In this document: positions 1 through 11,661 of the stretch, piece after piece
Position numbering within the stretch: the stretch's first letter is position 1
How the letters are laid out: every line of letters begins with the position of its first letter
Assembly: GCA_973895155.1 (NCBI GenBank)
Contig: OZ316897.1
Coordinates: 13,454,001-13,518,000, forward strand
Origin: Marsupella aquatica
Taxonomy: Eukaryota; Marchantiophyta
Reading direction: 5' to 3'
Length of the DNA: 64,000 nt
The notes under the pieces: model-generated
Databases searched by the model: none
The model's input: the letters and a program-made list of their open reading frames with translations, nothing else
Told to the model about the DNA's origin: nothing
Position numbers and translations under genes: made by a program

Positions 1-502
1 TCTCTAACAGAAGCCCACCGGACTCAAGCTCATGGGATTCACAAGTTTCCAGGAGAAAAGGGAGAGAGGGGAGTAATTTGGGTACTGAGGGGGGCTTTGC
101 AAGAATTGGAGGAAAGAAAATGAGAAGTCCCTTGTGTCTTACCAATAACACATCCATTAGGGCATCTCAAAGCCCCGGCTCAAAGCCCGGTGTTAACATG
201 TTACAGGTCGGCCCAAGAGGAGCTCTTACTCAAACCCTCAGAATTCAAAGCACGTCTGGGGGTCCAAAATGGTCCACCTTGAGCTCGGCCCTTGACCCGA
301 CTAGCTCCCAAAGCTAGTCTAAGTCCTCGGTATGCATTATCAGCTTAGCGCATTGTCTTTGCTAGTGCAACTCTTCATTGCTCCATAATCTCCTCATACT
401 TAGTCCCCATTGGATGGCTGTTCAAGAGGCTTGGACCATAGAGGAGCTCATGCGTCAGAGTTAATGACGCTGCTAAGTGTTAGGGTAGTTGAGTTTTGTG
501 AC
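1..502. other. No gene recognised
   Basis: Short open frames occur here, but none has recognisable protein motifs, coding bias or splice context. I see no repeat structure. Confidence 0.4.
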
Positions 503-1068
503 TCAATTGAACTTTGAATTTTTCTCTGCATCCTTGTCGCCATACATGAGGCTGATCGAATCCTCCACCCCACAATCCCCTTTGACCAGCGGATTGACAT
601 TGGGGTGCCCACCAAAAATGGCATGCATCCTCTCAAAATGGGGACACAGCTTGTTCAACTTGGCTTCCAAAATGACTCCAGCCATTAACTCATCTTTTTT
701 TATGCCACCTCCAGACTGCATTTTAACTTCTTGAGCTTCCTTGTATCTCTTGACATAAATGGTCCTTCTCAAGCTTCCTTGTATCTCTTGGTCAAATTTA
801 ACTTCTTGAGCTTCCTTGTACTGCTTGGTCAAATTTGGAGCAGTGATGTCCTTCAAAAAACCATGGTGCTGAATGGCAGCAAGCATTGATTTGAAAACAA
901 TTGCTTTGCTCCCGGCTTTGCTTTGGTACTTCCCACCAGCTTGGTCTTTCTGCCTCCTTCATTGATAGCTTGGAAATTCTTAGGAATATCCAGGTACGAT
1001 ACTATCTTCTTGTAGTCAGCATCTTTGAGGCAAGATTTGTCTGTAACCGCTTGTGTTTCTGAGAACAC
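503..1068 (-). pseudogene. Broken DNA-binding-like repeat-family gene fragment
   Basis: Two minus-strand reading frames seem to be pieces of one protein. The upstream piece (853-1068) contains DADYKKIVSYLDIPKNFQAI and the downstream piece (503-886) contains KLNKLCPHFERMHAIFG followed by PNVNPLVKGD. The frame changes near 880-900, so the fragment cannot encode one continuous protein. The motifs recall Myb/SANT or trihelix-like proteins found in many copies in some plant genomes. That link is from memory and unverified. The piece in between is distorted by a local tandem duplication that repeats the residues YKEAQEVK. I see no start, splice or promoter context, and infer a dead copy of a dispersed gene family. 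Confidence 0.35.
722..836. repeat. Local triplication of a motif of about 26 bp
   Basis: The motif cttgagcttccttgta, followed by tctcttg or tgcttg, occurs three times, beginning near 730, 772 and 806, with variable spacers. Inside the pseudogene frame it duplicates the residues YKEAQEVK. It looks like replication slippage in a decayed coding sequence. Confidence 0.7.
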
Positions 1069-1897
1069 ATTTCATGGGGGCTGAAATCCTGCTCGAGGCC
1101 TCACATGTTGCATGCTACCACTAGAAGCCATGACACATACAAGAAGAGCTGTTTTCGGGAGGAAGTGGAGTAGGATGACCAAAAAGTTGCCTACAGTCAC
1201 GCTCTAAGAGACCTAGGGAGCTCTCTAAATCTGCTCCCACCAAATGAATCAATCTTACCAGAGGCGTGCATGCGTCTTTGCATATATACACGCATCAGAA
1301 CTATGTTTGAAGGATCCATGAGGCTTGTTGATGTGTGATTAACCTCAATCAAAGGAAGCTTGCATTTACAAGTTCTACCTTGCATTCCCCACATCTACCT
1401 TGCAAGGTTGTGACATTTGAAATTTGAATAAGTGTTTATGAGCACGCAGCTTGTTAAGGGAAACGGCATGTTTGGTCTACACTTTGAGTGAAATTTGGAG
1501 CTGTCGTGTCTCCAAACTCATTGAAATGCCATGCCGGTAATCACACATCAAAATATGGTAATATATGGTGTGCACTCATTGATTGAAAGAAAATAACAAG
1601 GTTTATCATAGTATGGAGGGATGTAATATGTCATATTTTGAAGTGCAGTATTAGAGACCCATCGAAATGCTTTTTCTTTGAGCTAATCGACATACTTCTG
1701 AGAGGTTTCTTGTGTGCCCCCTGCCCCCCCCCCCCCCCCCCCGCGCGCGCTCCATCACGTCTCTTTCTGTGTCGACTCTTGTACGTTGGATGGTTCATGA
1801 GACTCGTTACGATTGTCGTCTATGTTCAACATGTAATTGATATTTTGAAAGGCCGGTCTTTGTTTCTTCTTGTGACCTCATTCTGTCAAGATAGTAT
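1069..1897. other. No gene recognised; contains a poly-C tract
   Basis: No coding feature is supportable here. The only clear structure is the homopolymer tract listed separately. Confidence 0.4.
1724..1750. repeat. Poly-C tract followed by (GC)n
   Basis: A run of 19 consecutive C is followed directly by alternating G and C. Such tracts are hard to sequence, so the exact length may be unreliable. Confidence 0.9.
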
Positions 1898-2100
1898 TAA
1901 ATGCAAGATAGTATTAAATGCACTATCTGACTACCTTGTTTGGTCAGGAAATAGTCCAATGGACCTCGTATAGTATTATTGTAGTATTAAATGCACTGTC
2001 TGACCACCCTTTTGGTCAGGAGATACTATACCGGACCTGGTACAGTATTAAGTGCACACTTGACCACCTTTTTTGGTCGGGCAAAAGTCTTAATGGCCCA
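1898..2100. repeat. Degenerate tandem repeat, about 56-73 bp, three units
   Basis: Units starting near 1909, 1982 and 2045 each begin with agtattaaatgcac or a close variant. Each continues with a tgac-accaccttttggtc core and then a ggacct or ggccc tail. A partial lead-in unit sits at 1898-1908. The units have diverged, so the array is old. It lies about 1 kb upstream of the fucosyltransferase start. Confidence 0.7.
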
Positions 2101-2433
2101 ATAGGGTGTCTCAAAGCTGGCTTGTAACCAAAAAGTTATGGACACCAGCTGGACCCAAATAACTCACCTTATTGACATGACTTCCGGGTCTTTTTCTAGC
2201 AAAGGGAGTAGCATTCGCCCGAGTTAAGGATAAAGTGTCAAAGTAAGTCCCTTAGTCTGTCCCTCCCTGACCTGCCTAAGCGTGTAATGAGTCAGAGAAG
2301 TTGAGAAATGAGAAAGATGACAGAATTAGCACCTACAGTTCGTGTGGAGTTGAACAAGGCAAGTACAGCAATTACGATGTGCAGAGAGAGAGGGAGAGAG
2401 GGAGGGAGCGTTTCCACACTAGGATGAACGATC

Positions 2434-2800
2434 GACGACAGCTCCAGACAATTGCTTGAAGATGCTCATTGTGCCCACTCTCGTCTGCTCCTGCTGAGCC
2501 ACAGCGTTTTCGAGAAAACTACAGAGGGAGAGAAACGGACTCTCCACATCAATCAGTATCTCCACACTGGTGAGTATGAAACGTGACGATTGCTCGGTAT
2601 GCTCATTGTAGCTCTTCGCTCCAGCTGAGCATCGACGTCTACGAGAATATTAGATATAGAGAGAGGGTATTCTTCACCTTCACTCTGCACATAGAAACAT
2701 TAAACGTGACGACTGCTCTTTCGTAAATGTTATGCTCACTGTAGCTCCTCGCTTCAGCTGAGCAACTACGTTGTGGAGGATAAGGCAGGGAGAGAGAGAG
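2434..2800 (+). repeat. Threefold imperfect repeat upstream of the fucosyltransferase gene
   Basis: Three related blocks lie at about 2434-2534, 2585-2668 and 2708-2800. Each starts with gacga(c/t), continues through a tgctcattgtagctc-like core and cagctgagc, and ends in a GA-rich run such as agagagagag. The copies are roughly 125-150 bp apart. They sit 220-590 bp before the start codon, so they may be in the promoter or 5' leader. The GA-rich tails resemble GAGA-type plant promoter elements, but a regulatory role is inference. Confidence 0.75.
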
Positions 2801-3019
2801 CTTCCTCTTCACCTATTACGTAGCAACGATGGTTTGGGTTTGTGAGTAGGATAACGTTTTTTCGAGATTACTGACAATCTCTCTTCGCGGTCCCTGGTTT
2901 CTGGCATCTCGTTTCGAAATCACACCTCTTTTCATATGAATAACTTTCGGTGAGAGTTCTCGTGGCTTTCTGTCTGGCTGTGTCCAGCAGCTAGAGGTTA
3001 TCTGGAAGCAACTGGAGGG

Positions 3020-6000
3020 ATGAAACTTTACGGCCACTCGAGCCGAGTTTCGGCTCCCTGCCTATACCTAACGACGTGTCTGTGCTTCTTGATTTTCTTC
3101 CTGAGCGCTTCATTTATGCTGGGGCAAAGGGGGAACTTGCCCGCTGCAAAGTTGATACGGGTGGGTCGATATCGAAGCGAGGGCGACGTAGAGGAGCTGA
3201 ATGAGGAGTATTTGGATTCGGCTACGGGGCTGACCTTCTCGAGCACCGCGTATGCATTCCGGAAATGGGATGCAGAAGTGGGATGTCCAGCGTTCAGAGG
3301 GAAGCTGTATGATCAAGCTGCGAGTACTGCGCCAGTGAACCGGTCGGTGTTTCTGCAGGATTCGAATCCTGTCATTTGCTCTGATCTGAAGCAGAAGCAT
3401 GTCTCGGTTCTTGTCAAGGCGTCTACTTGGATTCCGGACAGTCTGAACAATCTCTATTCCTGTGGTTGTGGACTTAGTTGTTTGTGGGAAAAGTCGACTG
3501 TGCTCTTGGATGACCCGGATGCTCATTTCTATGAGTTATACAAACCTCCATTTACGGTACGCATGAACCCCTCGCGAAGAGGTTACTTTGTCAATGTTCC
3601 TCAGTCTCTCAATTTCTCTTTGCCTACTTGTGCTTTGTGTCGTTTGCCCTGTGGACCTCAAAAGTCGATTCGAAAAAATAAATTTATGTGAGCGAAAGAA
3701 GTCAGAAGAATGATCTTAGATCCACGGCAATATTTATGACGGCCGTCCAAATGTCTCGCGAAACTCCCTCATAAAAACTTGAGGAATTCCTAAGAAAATC
3801 TTAGCCCTTGCGGCATGAGTATGTGTTTAGTGTGATGAAAGCTCCAACCTACACCGTACCCAACGGATATGCTTGGTGCTTCCAAGTCATCCTCGCCATG
3901 CTTGTGCGGCTTGCAAATCTTGACTGGCAGGGGCAAAACTCTAGAAACTTCTGTTGACGTTCACCAGGGCTTTTGCCGGAGTCACAAATTGGTTGGTTCC
4001 GCATCAAGGGTTTTTGAGGTTAACGTTTGTGAGAGAGTTTGGAGAAGTTGCTGACCAAGCAGGATAACTCACCTCTTGGTCCTGAAGTCGAGATTGTGAC
4101 CGGCGTCTGTGCGCGCAGGAGTGCTAGCAGAGTGTGACTAGCTTCTTCCTGATGTGCAGGACAAGTCATCCCTTTAGTTAACGATGTCACTGGCGTGTTC
4201 ACGTCTTTCTGACGTTCCATCCTGAATTCGAGAACCTCTCCCATTATCCAGCCAAGATTCATGTCGAAGTCTTACCTTCGGAAGTCTTTCATCGAACTAG
4301 AGTAGCTTCCCATGATTATGCACCATCATACATGCGTACCTGTGCTCGAGAAGACACCTGAATTCAATTTCACTCAGTTCACTGGACAAGAATCTCATCT
4401 TCCCTTGATGTTCACATGGTTCACTTGACAATAGTTTCATCTCATGGAAGTCGATTGATCTTGTATCTAGTTGACTATTTGACTGGTCTACCCTAATGAC
4501 GTCTAGGTTCAGCAAAATCCCCCTCTTTAGAACTGAGTACTTGTCAAGCCGATTGATGCTAGTGTTTGGATATCTCGGCCATTAGTTGGCGTATTTGTCG
4601 GACCAGCTCCACATGCAACTTTTTTCAAGGTCAGGGAGTTGTCCCGAAGACCCTGTACGAGCACTGTGGGCCAACATTCAGGCACTGTTCCATTATCACG
4701 ATGCCAATGCCGAAGAGTCCGATGCAAATTGGAGACGTGGCAGACATTTTTGAAACTCTATTCTGTCGATGATCTCGCTTGCATTAATTGCATAGCGCTC
4801 CCTGGGTGCACTGCACCTTAAGGACAGTCACAGACCCTGAAGTCAATTGACCCAAAGGAAGGCACTTAGACCACGAAAATTACTCTGCATGGTTCTAAAC
4901 CGAAATCAAATTTCCCCACGAAACCAGCTACATTCGGGAAGTAGCACCTGATCTTGTTTTAATTTTGAACCTGGAATATGGAGTCTCCTTTGTTTCAAAT
5001 TTAGGTCAAGTGTATGAACACGACTCCGTGAGGAATCACGCGAATGTTTCGTAGGCGCCCCTGAGTATTCTCGTTACCAATCTTGATCCACGAGTTAAAT
5101 CTTGATTTTGGCACTGACGGTTGTTCTGTCATTCTTTTTGCAGAGACAAGATGGGGAGCCTCTGAGAGTGTACATGGATCTGGAGCCAGCAAAGTGGCCC
5201 GCTGAGCAGGACATCTTCGTGAGCTACCATCACCAGGATTCTCTTCAGGTCACTTATGCGGGAGCTGCCTTTCATATGAACCGCAACCATTACATTTCAG
5301 GCCACAAAAATCCAGTAAGTTCTCACGCTTGTGTTGTACCTTTTTAACCACAGCTCTTCCACTCCGGAGAACCATCTGAAGATGATTTCAACTGTAAGCA
5401 TTTATGACTAAGCAGCAGCAAATAGGATCGTGTAACAGCTCTGCACTTTGAATTGCATTCGACATAAACGGTTGAAAACCTGAAGCTGAGAGGCAGTTCC
5501 TATCCGAGGACAACGTGATGATTTACGTTTCAGGCAGCATTGCTGATTCTTCTAATTCCCTTCTTGATAAAGTAAAACGCACCCCGCTGATTTGTGGGAA
5601 AACACGTTTCTGCAGGACATTTTGGTGTACTGGTCCTCTTCGCGTTGTGTATCTGAGAGACAAGAAATCGCGAAGAGTTTCTTAGGTCTGGTGCCGCACC
5701 ACTCGTTCGGAAAGTGTCTGAACAATGTGGGAGGAGAGCGAGATGAACTTGATCGTCGGTATCCTAGATGTCGCAATGAAGGAGGTGGAGGCGCCGGGTG
5801 GAGCACTAACCTACACTGCGCAATGTCGCACTACAAGTTCGTACTGGCCATAGAGAACACTTTCAGAGACAGCTACGTCACAGAAAAGCTTTTCTACGCG
5901 TTGGATGCGGGGTCAATCCCTATCTACTTCGGAGCTCCAAACGTGCTGGAGTTGGTGCCCCCAAACTCAATCATTCTCGGCAGTAACTTCAAGTCCATGG

Positions 6001-6194
6001 AGCAGCTCGCGTTCTACGTGAAACATCTGGCGGATAATCCTGTGGAGTATGCCGAATACCATGCTTGGAGGCGGTGCGGGGTATTGGGAAACTATGTGCA
6101 CACCCGAGCCGTGAGCCTGGATTCTCTGCCTTGCCGCTTGTGCGCCATCGTGAGCCGAATGGGAGGCAAAAATGCGCCCTCCTCGAAGACTTGA
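3020..6194 (+). CDS. FUT13: Alpha-1,4-fucosyltransferase (GT10), three exons
   Basis: Predicted exons are 3020-3556, 5144-5314 and 5616-6194. Introns are 3557-5143 (GTACGC...TTGCAG) and 5315-5615 (GTAAGT...TGCAG). All junctions are phase 0, giving about 428 residues, close to the size of plant FUT13 proteins. Residues about 14-34 are hydrophobic and suit a Golgi type II signal anchor. The GT10 core in exon 3 includes FVLAIENT at about 311 and YVTEKLFYALDAGSIPIYFG at about 323. The C-terminal cysteine pair CRLC lies near 410. Family members add fucose in alpha-1,4 linkage to terminal GlcNAc of complex N-glycans, forming Lewis-a type epitopes in the Golgi. The start is chosen because the anchor follows it at once. 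The gene looks intact. Exon 1 is less conserved than exons 2 and 3, as expected for the stem region. Confidence 0.93.
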
Positions 6195-7820
6195 CTGCCT
6201 TACGTACCGCACAATTGGAGATCCTTCATTGCATTCGGCCATTTCTTAGGACGCTTTCAGTCATGGCAAAGAAACTGTCTCCCACGGTACATACCTGAAG
6301 CGGCAGGACGGTTGCTGGGGAATCCGTTATTCTGAGTAGAAGCTCTGCCAGGATCCAAGTTTCCAAATCCCAAGCCTGCTGGAACATGGGAGCAGAGGAA
6401 GGCGAATTTGTTTCGGCCATGTACAGGACAGAGATGAACTCAGACGCAGAGGAAGACGATTTTGTTTTCGGAAACTGAGGGGAGACTTGAACTTGGCGGG
6501 TGAGGACAGCCATTTTGTTCTGGCCAACCACTCGTTGACTACCGATGTTATTGTGAATCCTCTCTCCACTGCGAGATGACAGTCGTCGCGCTGGGAGTCA
6601 ATTTATCGAGAAATACCTTTCATTTTTACGGTACTCCAGTGTGTGCTACCACGTTGAGCTACCACAGCCCTAATCGCAAGATTCTTGCACCTTCTCTTCC
6701 TGAGGACGAGACGGTCATTCCGAAGGGCCTTGTCTCGATGTCCATGACCAATAAGAGGAGGGGACGGAAGATCTGTCAGCTTGCTTTACACAACTGCCCA
6801 AAACATGTCACTGTGACAAGGTTGCATACTTCCTACAAAGTTGAATACTAAATTGATGGCAGCTGGACCCCAAGATTAATTCGTTTATAAATTTAAACGA
6901 ATGTTGCCAGGGCCTATCCACTACAAGAATTGTTTGTCCCAAGTTCTTTACTCTGGTTGACCTAGCATCACTCTACTAACTTCAAGATAAGTAATTGTAC
7001 TCCTTTTCGCTCGCCTTCTCTGACAGCTGAACAGCAGGCCGTGAGGCAAGAAGGTTCTAACCATTTTCCTGGGGCAGTGAATTTTTGAAACATCACTTCT
7101 TTTGTAGACTGATTATAGTTTACAAAGGTATCAATATGCATAGGAGTACTCGTTACCAATACCCCTCTCGTTCTTCCTCCTCAACACCCCCCCCCCCCCC
7201 CCGGCCCAACAACCTCTTCTTCATGGTTTGCGATGTCAACGTAAGCCCGGGTCGAGAATGTAGTGAACAGACATTGGAGCTTCATAACCCATGCAACCCC
7301 CTAACCAATTGCAAGCTTTGAAGGATTTTCTCGAAACAACCGCAAAGTTGACAAATCAGCGTGATCTAAAACGAACGATTATGAAACAGTGGGCATCTAA
7401 TTGTCAACTTCACCGGTCCTATGTTCTATGAAGAAACCTTACTCAAAGTAAAACCGGTACCAATTAGGGACGGCACTGAGGAGCTACTGACGTATCTTTG
7501 GGAAGACACCAAACACATGTAGTGGGCAGTATTTTAGAGTAACCAGATCATTGCAACAAATTTAGGGTATTTGGACAGATCAGTGGGTGCACGGAATCAC
7601 TGAGAAAACAGTAAGGAATCTCCGAATTAAAACCTTCGAATTCACAGCTCGACAACTCCAAATTTGCAGCACTATTGAGGGGAAATCAACCCAAACATCC
7701 TTATGGACTTTCGGTCTGATGATTCAAACCCTGACGAACAACTACACAGGAAGTGAAGCAGATAACAATAGTCCAGTTTTATCGGTACCTAGTACATTTA
7801 CAATATCTTACTATGCCGCT
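6195..7820. other. 3' flank of the fucosyltransferase gene and spacer
   Basis: No convincing gene. The first few hundred bases are probably 3' untranslated sequence and hold an imperfect triple repeat. A 91-codon frame at 6576-6851 has no recognisable motif. A poly-C run of 16 lies at 7187-7202. Confidence 0.5.
6392..6530. repeat. Imperfect 54-bp tandem repeat, three copies
   Basis: Copies beginning near 6392, 6445 and 6500 share gcagaggaag-cga-tttgttt(c/t)gg or a degraded version. They lie about 200 bp after the fucosyltransferase stop, probably in its 3' untranslated region. Confidence 0.6.
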
Positions 7821-8080
7821 TTTCAAGAATCCCTAATCTCTTCATGTTGACAATTCAACCTCACCTACCCAGCTCTAATATATTTCACTAGCTGACTAAT
7901 ACATTTTCATCTCTACAGAACAGTTGACTAGCTTGAAGATGCAATGGACTTTTCAAGAATCCCTAATCTCTTCATGTTGACAATTCAACCTCACCTACCC
8001 AGCTCTAATATATTTCACTAGCTGACTAATACATTTTCATCTCTACAGAACAGTTGACTAGCTTGAAGATGCAATGGACT
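7821..8080. repeat. Perfect 130-bp tandem duplication at the end of the PHD gene
   Basis: 7821-7950 and 7951-8080 are identical by eye over all 130 bases. The gene-proximal copy contains the last codons and the TAG stop (8058-8060) of the minus-strand PHD gene. The distal copy repeats that tail in the 3' flank. Perfect identity implies a very recent duplication or an assembly artefact. Confidence 0.95.
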
Positions 8081-9584
8081 TAGTTCTCGTTGGTGGCCCC
8101 CCTAATGATCTCGAATTTGAAGACATCATCTTAGGATTGTTCCTGACAATAATTTTCTTCCTTACACTGCCTTCCTGCTTATCCCTTCCACTGGTGAACG
8201 CTCCTGCGTCATCTGTGCCGAATTTTCCAGTCGGCGTCCTCGTGTTGCCCGGTCTGCTCGTATGACCAGAACCTCGAGAGGCAGAGACCGGTGGTCTCTC
8301 ATCATCAGAAGATGGAATAAACTTCTCCATTTCCTCCGGTGAGAGCAACCTCGCTGCAGCACGTACTTTCGATCTTTGCTCAGCATCTTGATGATCCCTC
8401 CTTTTCCACAACTCTTTCACTGCATCTTCAACGCTTTCCACCTTGTGACAAACCCCACGACAAACGGCACATACATATCGGAGATTATCATCATTTTGAT
8501 ACTGGAAGAACTGCTCATCGCTGATCCCATCACACCAACAGTGCACCCAATGCTCGCAGGAGTCACAGCATACCATAGGAGTCACCTCTGAGTCCCTGTA
8601 TACCTTCAAGCACACTGGACAGTACTTGTCCTTCACAAACAGCCGCCCGCATGCATCACATGTGGTGAATGCCATAAACCATCTAGAACTGACACCGCTC
8701 CCAGGAACATTGGAGTTACAACTGTGGCAGACAGTGTGCTTGGGACACAGGTAAGGGCCCTTCGGTACGTGCTTGAGGGGAGGTTGCTGACAATATATAT
8801 GAAGCCCTTCATCGCACCTTTTGCAGAACATCAATTTGTTGGGATCACCAGCTTGCCTGCAAACCTCACATGAGCGGCACATCCCACACACCCATTGAGT
8901 CCAATCGAATAAATCACGAAACTCGGCCCACCGCTTCACACACTTCCGGTGGTACTTCCTATTACATGACCGACACGAGAGCATTCGCTTTTCTCTCTCC
9001 CCGCCCACAATTTCCATGGAAGAGCAAATCCCACACACAGTTTGTTGGTGGGGCTCTCGTAATTCTTGAGCAGCAGACGCCGCGCCCCCATCATGCTTGC
9101 TATGCCTATCCACTCCGTGTGCTCCAGCCAGCTCCGCATCTCGGGAATTTGCACCACCTCTGTCGCTTCGGCTTGCAAAACTGTTGCCGTCTGTACCAGC
9201 AGACCGGCGAACAACCGTGAGCCTGCTGGCCTTCTTACTCACCGCAGTGTTCGGAGTCACCTCCACGACCTTTCTAGTCGACAGCTTTGTCATCTTCTTG
9301 CCCCTAAACGGCCTCTTCGGAGTAGGCATCCCGCCCTCCTCCGCATGGTGGTCTCCAGTAGGAATTCGCTGCTGCTTGATATTCTTCTTGACATCCTTAA
9401 GCAGGCAAGGAACAACGACGTCAACGGTCTTCTCCCCGCCCAAGAAATCCAGCGACGGCCAAATGTCTTTCGTCAGGATTTGCTGGAGAGGCGCCTGCGA
9501 TGGCGAAGGACTTGGATCTCTTCTTCCAAAGGTGCAGTAGCAAATCTTACGACAAGTGAGAGGACAACCCAGATGAAATGCCAT
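8058..9584 (-). CDS. PHD-finger protein with several zinc-binding modules
   Basis: A single uninterrupted frame of 508 residues. The N-terminus MAFHLGCPLTCRKICYC is cysteine-rich and, from memory, conserved in this plant family, which supports the start chosen. A basic low-complexity linker runs to about residue 180. Cys/His modules follow: a PHD finger at about 184-236, a second at about 239-283 and a third at about 309-376. Diagnostic pieces include CEVCRQAGDPNK and CPVCLKVYRDSE. The C-terminal region is rich in Ser, Arg and Gly and looks disordered. PHD fingers bind histone H3 tails or chromatin partners, so a nuclear chromatin-reader role is likely. No catalytic SET or acetyltransferase domain is present. 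I recall Arabidopsis members of this group (At3g08020, At3g52100), unverified here. The stop codon lies in a 130-bp tandem duplication. Confidence 0.9.
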   Translation of the reverse strand: MAFHLGCPLTCRKICYCTFGRRDPSPSPSQAPLQQILTKDIWPSLDFLGGEKTVDVVVPCLLKDVKKNIKQQRIPTGDHHAEEGGMPTPKRPFRGKKMTKLSTRKVVEVTPNTAVSKKASRLTVVRRSAGTDGNSFASRSDRGGANSRDAELAGAHGVDRHSKHDGGAASAAQELREPHQQTVCGICSSMEIVGGEREKRMLSCRSCNRKYHRKCVKRWAEFRDLFDWTQWVCGMCRSCEVCRQAGDPNKLMFCKRCDEGLHIYCQQPPLKHVPKGPYLCPKHTVCHSCNSNVPGSGVSSRWFMAFTTCDACGRLFVKDKYCPVCLKVYRDSEVTPMVCCDSCEHWVHCWCDGISDEQFFQYQNDDNLRYVCAVCRGVCHKVESVEDAVKELWKRRDHQDAEQRSKVRAAARLLSPEEMEKFIPSSDDERPPVSASRGSGHTSRPGNTRTPTGKFGTDDAGAFTSGRDKQEGSVRKKIIVRNNPKMMSSNSRSLGGPPTRTKSIASSS

Positions 9585-10019
9585 GAATGTGAGCGAGCGA
9601 TCAGTCAGTACCGTCCCGCAGTTGGGGAAGTGGACTCCTATTCCAATTCCAAACTTGAGGTCATCTCATTCTCGCACATCGCTTAAACAGAATCAAAAAA
9701 GGACAAGAAACATCGAGAGGAAATCTCGGTTGACTGGTCCTACCACCTATTTATTGTGTTGTTCTTTGCACGATCTTTCTCGCTTTCAAGTTTCAACCAA
9801 ATGATTTGTCATTTCGTTCGGGGAGGTCGAGGTCGAGGTCGAGGTTACGATGGCAGACATTGGAAGAAGGATCGTTGCGGGTCACGATGTATTTCCGCAG
9901 ATACAGCGAGTTCTGGCTAAGTGCACACTCCCGCGAGGAGCAAACGGTGTGTACTTAACGAGGGTTCGCACAAGTGCACAAACTTACAGTGTGTTCGTCA
10001 TTTGGAAGGACTGAAACAG
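9585..10019. other. 5' flank of the PHD gene; (GAGGTC)n microsatellite
   Basis: Presumed promoter and 5' leader of the minus-strand PHD gene. A GAGGTC hexamer array lies at about 9822-9844. I cannot assign a TATA box with confidence. Confidence 0.5.
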
Positions 10020-10087
10020 AAACTGGCATTGGTTCAATCGGAGGTGGAAGGGTCCCCACAAAATCTGGCACTTCAATCTCATCTAGC

Positions 10088-11660
10088 GGACTGTACCTAG
10101 CTCTCAGCTCAAATTGTTGGAGGAGGGCAAATTAAAGTGGTTACAAGAAGCTGGTCGTATGAAATGGATTTCAGATGGGAGGTAAGTGTTCTAAAATACA
10201 GTTCAACTCTTTTAAGGCCAATTTGGCGGAAGCTGAAGTTAAAGGGCTGTATGATGAGAATAATGTTGTTCAACATGATTGGGATGCTTTGTCGAAGATT
10301 GCTACTGCATTCTTTTCTTCACTTCTCACTTCTAAATCTCAACCTTCGGAAGAAGAGTTGGAAATGGTCTTGAAAAATGTGAAATGCAGTATCTTGAAGG
10401 AAGAAAGGCTGGCTTTAAATGCCCCGCTGACACTTATGATTTTGGAGGCAACGAAGGCTCTTGGAAAAAACAAAGCTCCGGGGCATGATGGAGTGCCGGC
10501 TGAGTTCTTTCTAGCATTTTGGAAGGTTGTTGGACCTCTTTTGCTTGCGCTCTCAACTATGGAATTGAGAAAGGAAGATTCAGTCACAATTTTCTTGAGG
10601 GAATCATTGTTTTACTTCCCAAAGAAAGGAGATGAATTGAAGATTGAGAATAAACTCCTTATTTCTCTTCTCACTGTCAGTTATAAGGTTGGAACCAAAA
10701 CCTATCAACTGAGATTATTAAAGATCTTGATTAGAATTATATTGGATCAACAATATGCGTATCTCCCAGGGAGATTGATTCATCATACGATGCTGCTGAC
10801 CAATGAATTGGTTACCCAAGCAATGCTGGCGGAAGATCTGTATGTGTGTTTAAAACTGGATGTGGTTAAGGCATTTGACAGCGTTGAATGGATTTTTATT
10901 GAGCAAATGTTGGATAAACTGGGGTTAGGAGAATCCTTCATCAAATTTTTTGGGGCCACTACTACGAATGCCTCTTCTGCTATCATGTTGAATGGGAAAG
11001 TTACTCCAGCATTCAAGGTGACTCCATCTGTAAGAGGGGATGTCCCATTTCTCCCCTGTTCTTTGTCATTGCTATGCAGGGTCTCGACTGTTTATTAACA
11101 GAGAAATTAGACTCTGGGTTGTTGGAAGGGGTCAAATTTGAGGAAGCGGATATTCATTTAGCTCATCAATTCTATGCTGATAATACGACAATCATTCTGC
11201 AGGGAGAGAAGCTTAATATTGCTCAATGCAAATTGTTATTTGACATGTTTGCTAAGACATCAGGCTTCGAATGTGACTGGAGTTCAACCAGTGCTATTTT
11301 ACTGAGAAGAGATCCCATGCCAAATGAGTTGTCAAACTTGGGTTGGAAGTGGGAATCAATTACAAACTACTCCAAATTGTTGGGGTATCTTTTGGGGGCT
11401 GCAAGCATTGATTTGGATGGTTGAATGGCACAAATCAGATCCATGTTGAAAAGAAGTTGAAGCAGGTTAAATCTAGACCCCATTCTTTCATGGCTAGGGT
11501 CTTGGTTACTAATCATGTTTTGATGGGATCACTTTGGTACATCCTTACACTATGGTGTGATTTGGATACCGATTTACATGAGATCAAAATGATGCTTATT
11601 GACTTTTTATGGGCGGGCCTGTTAAGGATTGCTCTTAGTCTCGTGACTCAAAGGTTACGC
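10088..11660 (+). pseudogene. LINE reverse transcriptase domain, degenerate
   Basis: The main frame (10175-11098) has typical L1-clade features: KNKAPGHDGVPAEFF, the block LDVVKAFDSVEW with its first catalytic aspartate, and a serine/glycine-rich segment. The frame shifts near 11060, where the next part continues as MQGLDCLLTEKL. The catalytic box then reads FYADN instead of the usual YADD, consistent with a single G-to-A change. A third frame (11421-11660) continues the thumb/connection region and stops where the LTR element enters. The copy cannot be active. Confidence 0.85.
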
Positions 11661-11661
11661 T

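Noticed and set aside
6919-6931. CACTACAAGAATT as a possible CACTA terminus
   Set aside because: No subterminal motif array, partner end or target duplication is visible, so it is likely a chance match.
9066-9686. Plus-strand frames of 147 and 206 codons over the PHD gene
   Set aside because: They are antisense shadows of a well-supported conserved protein on the minus strand.
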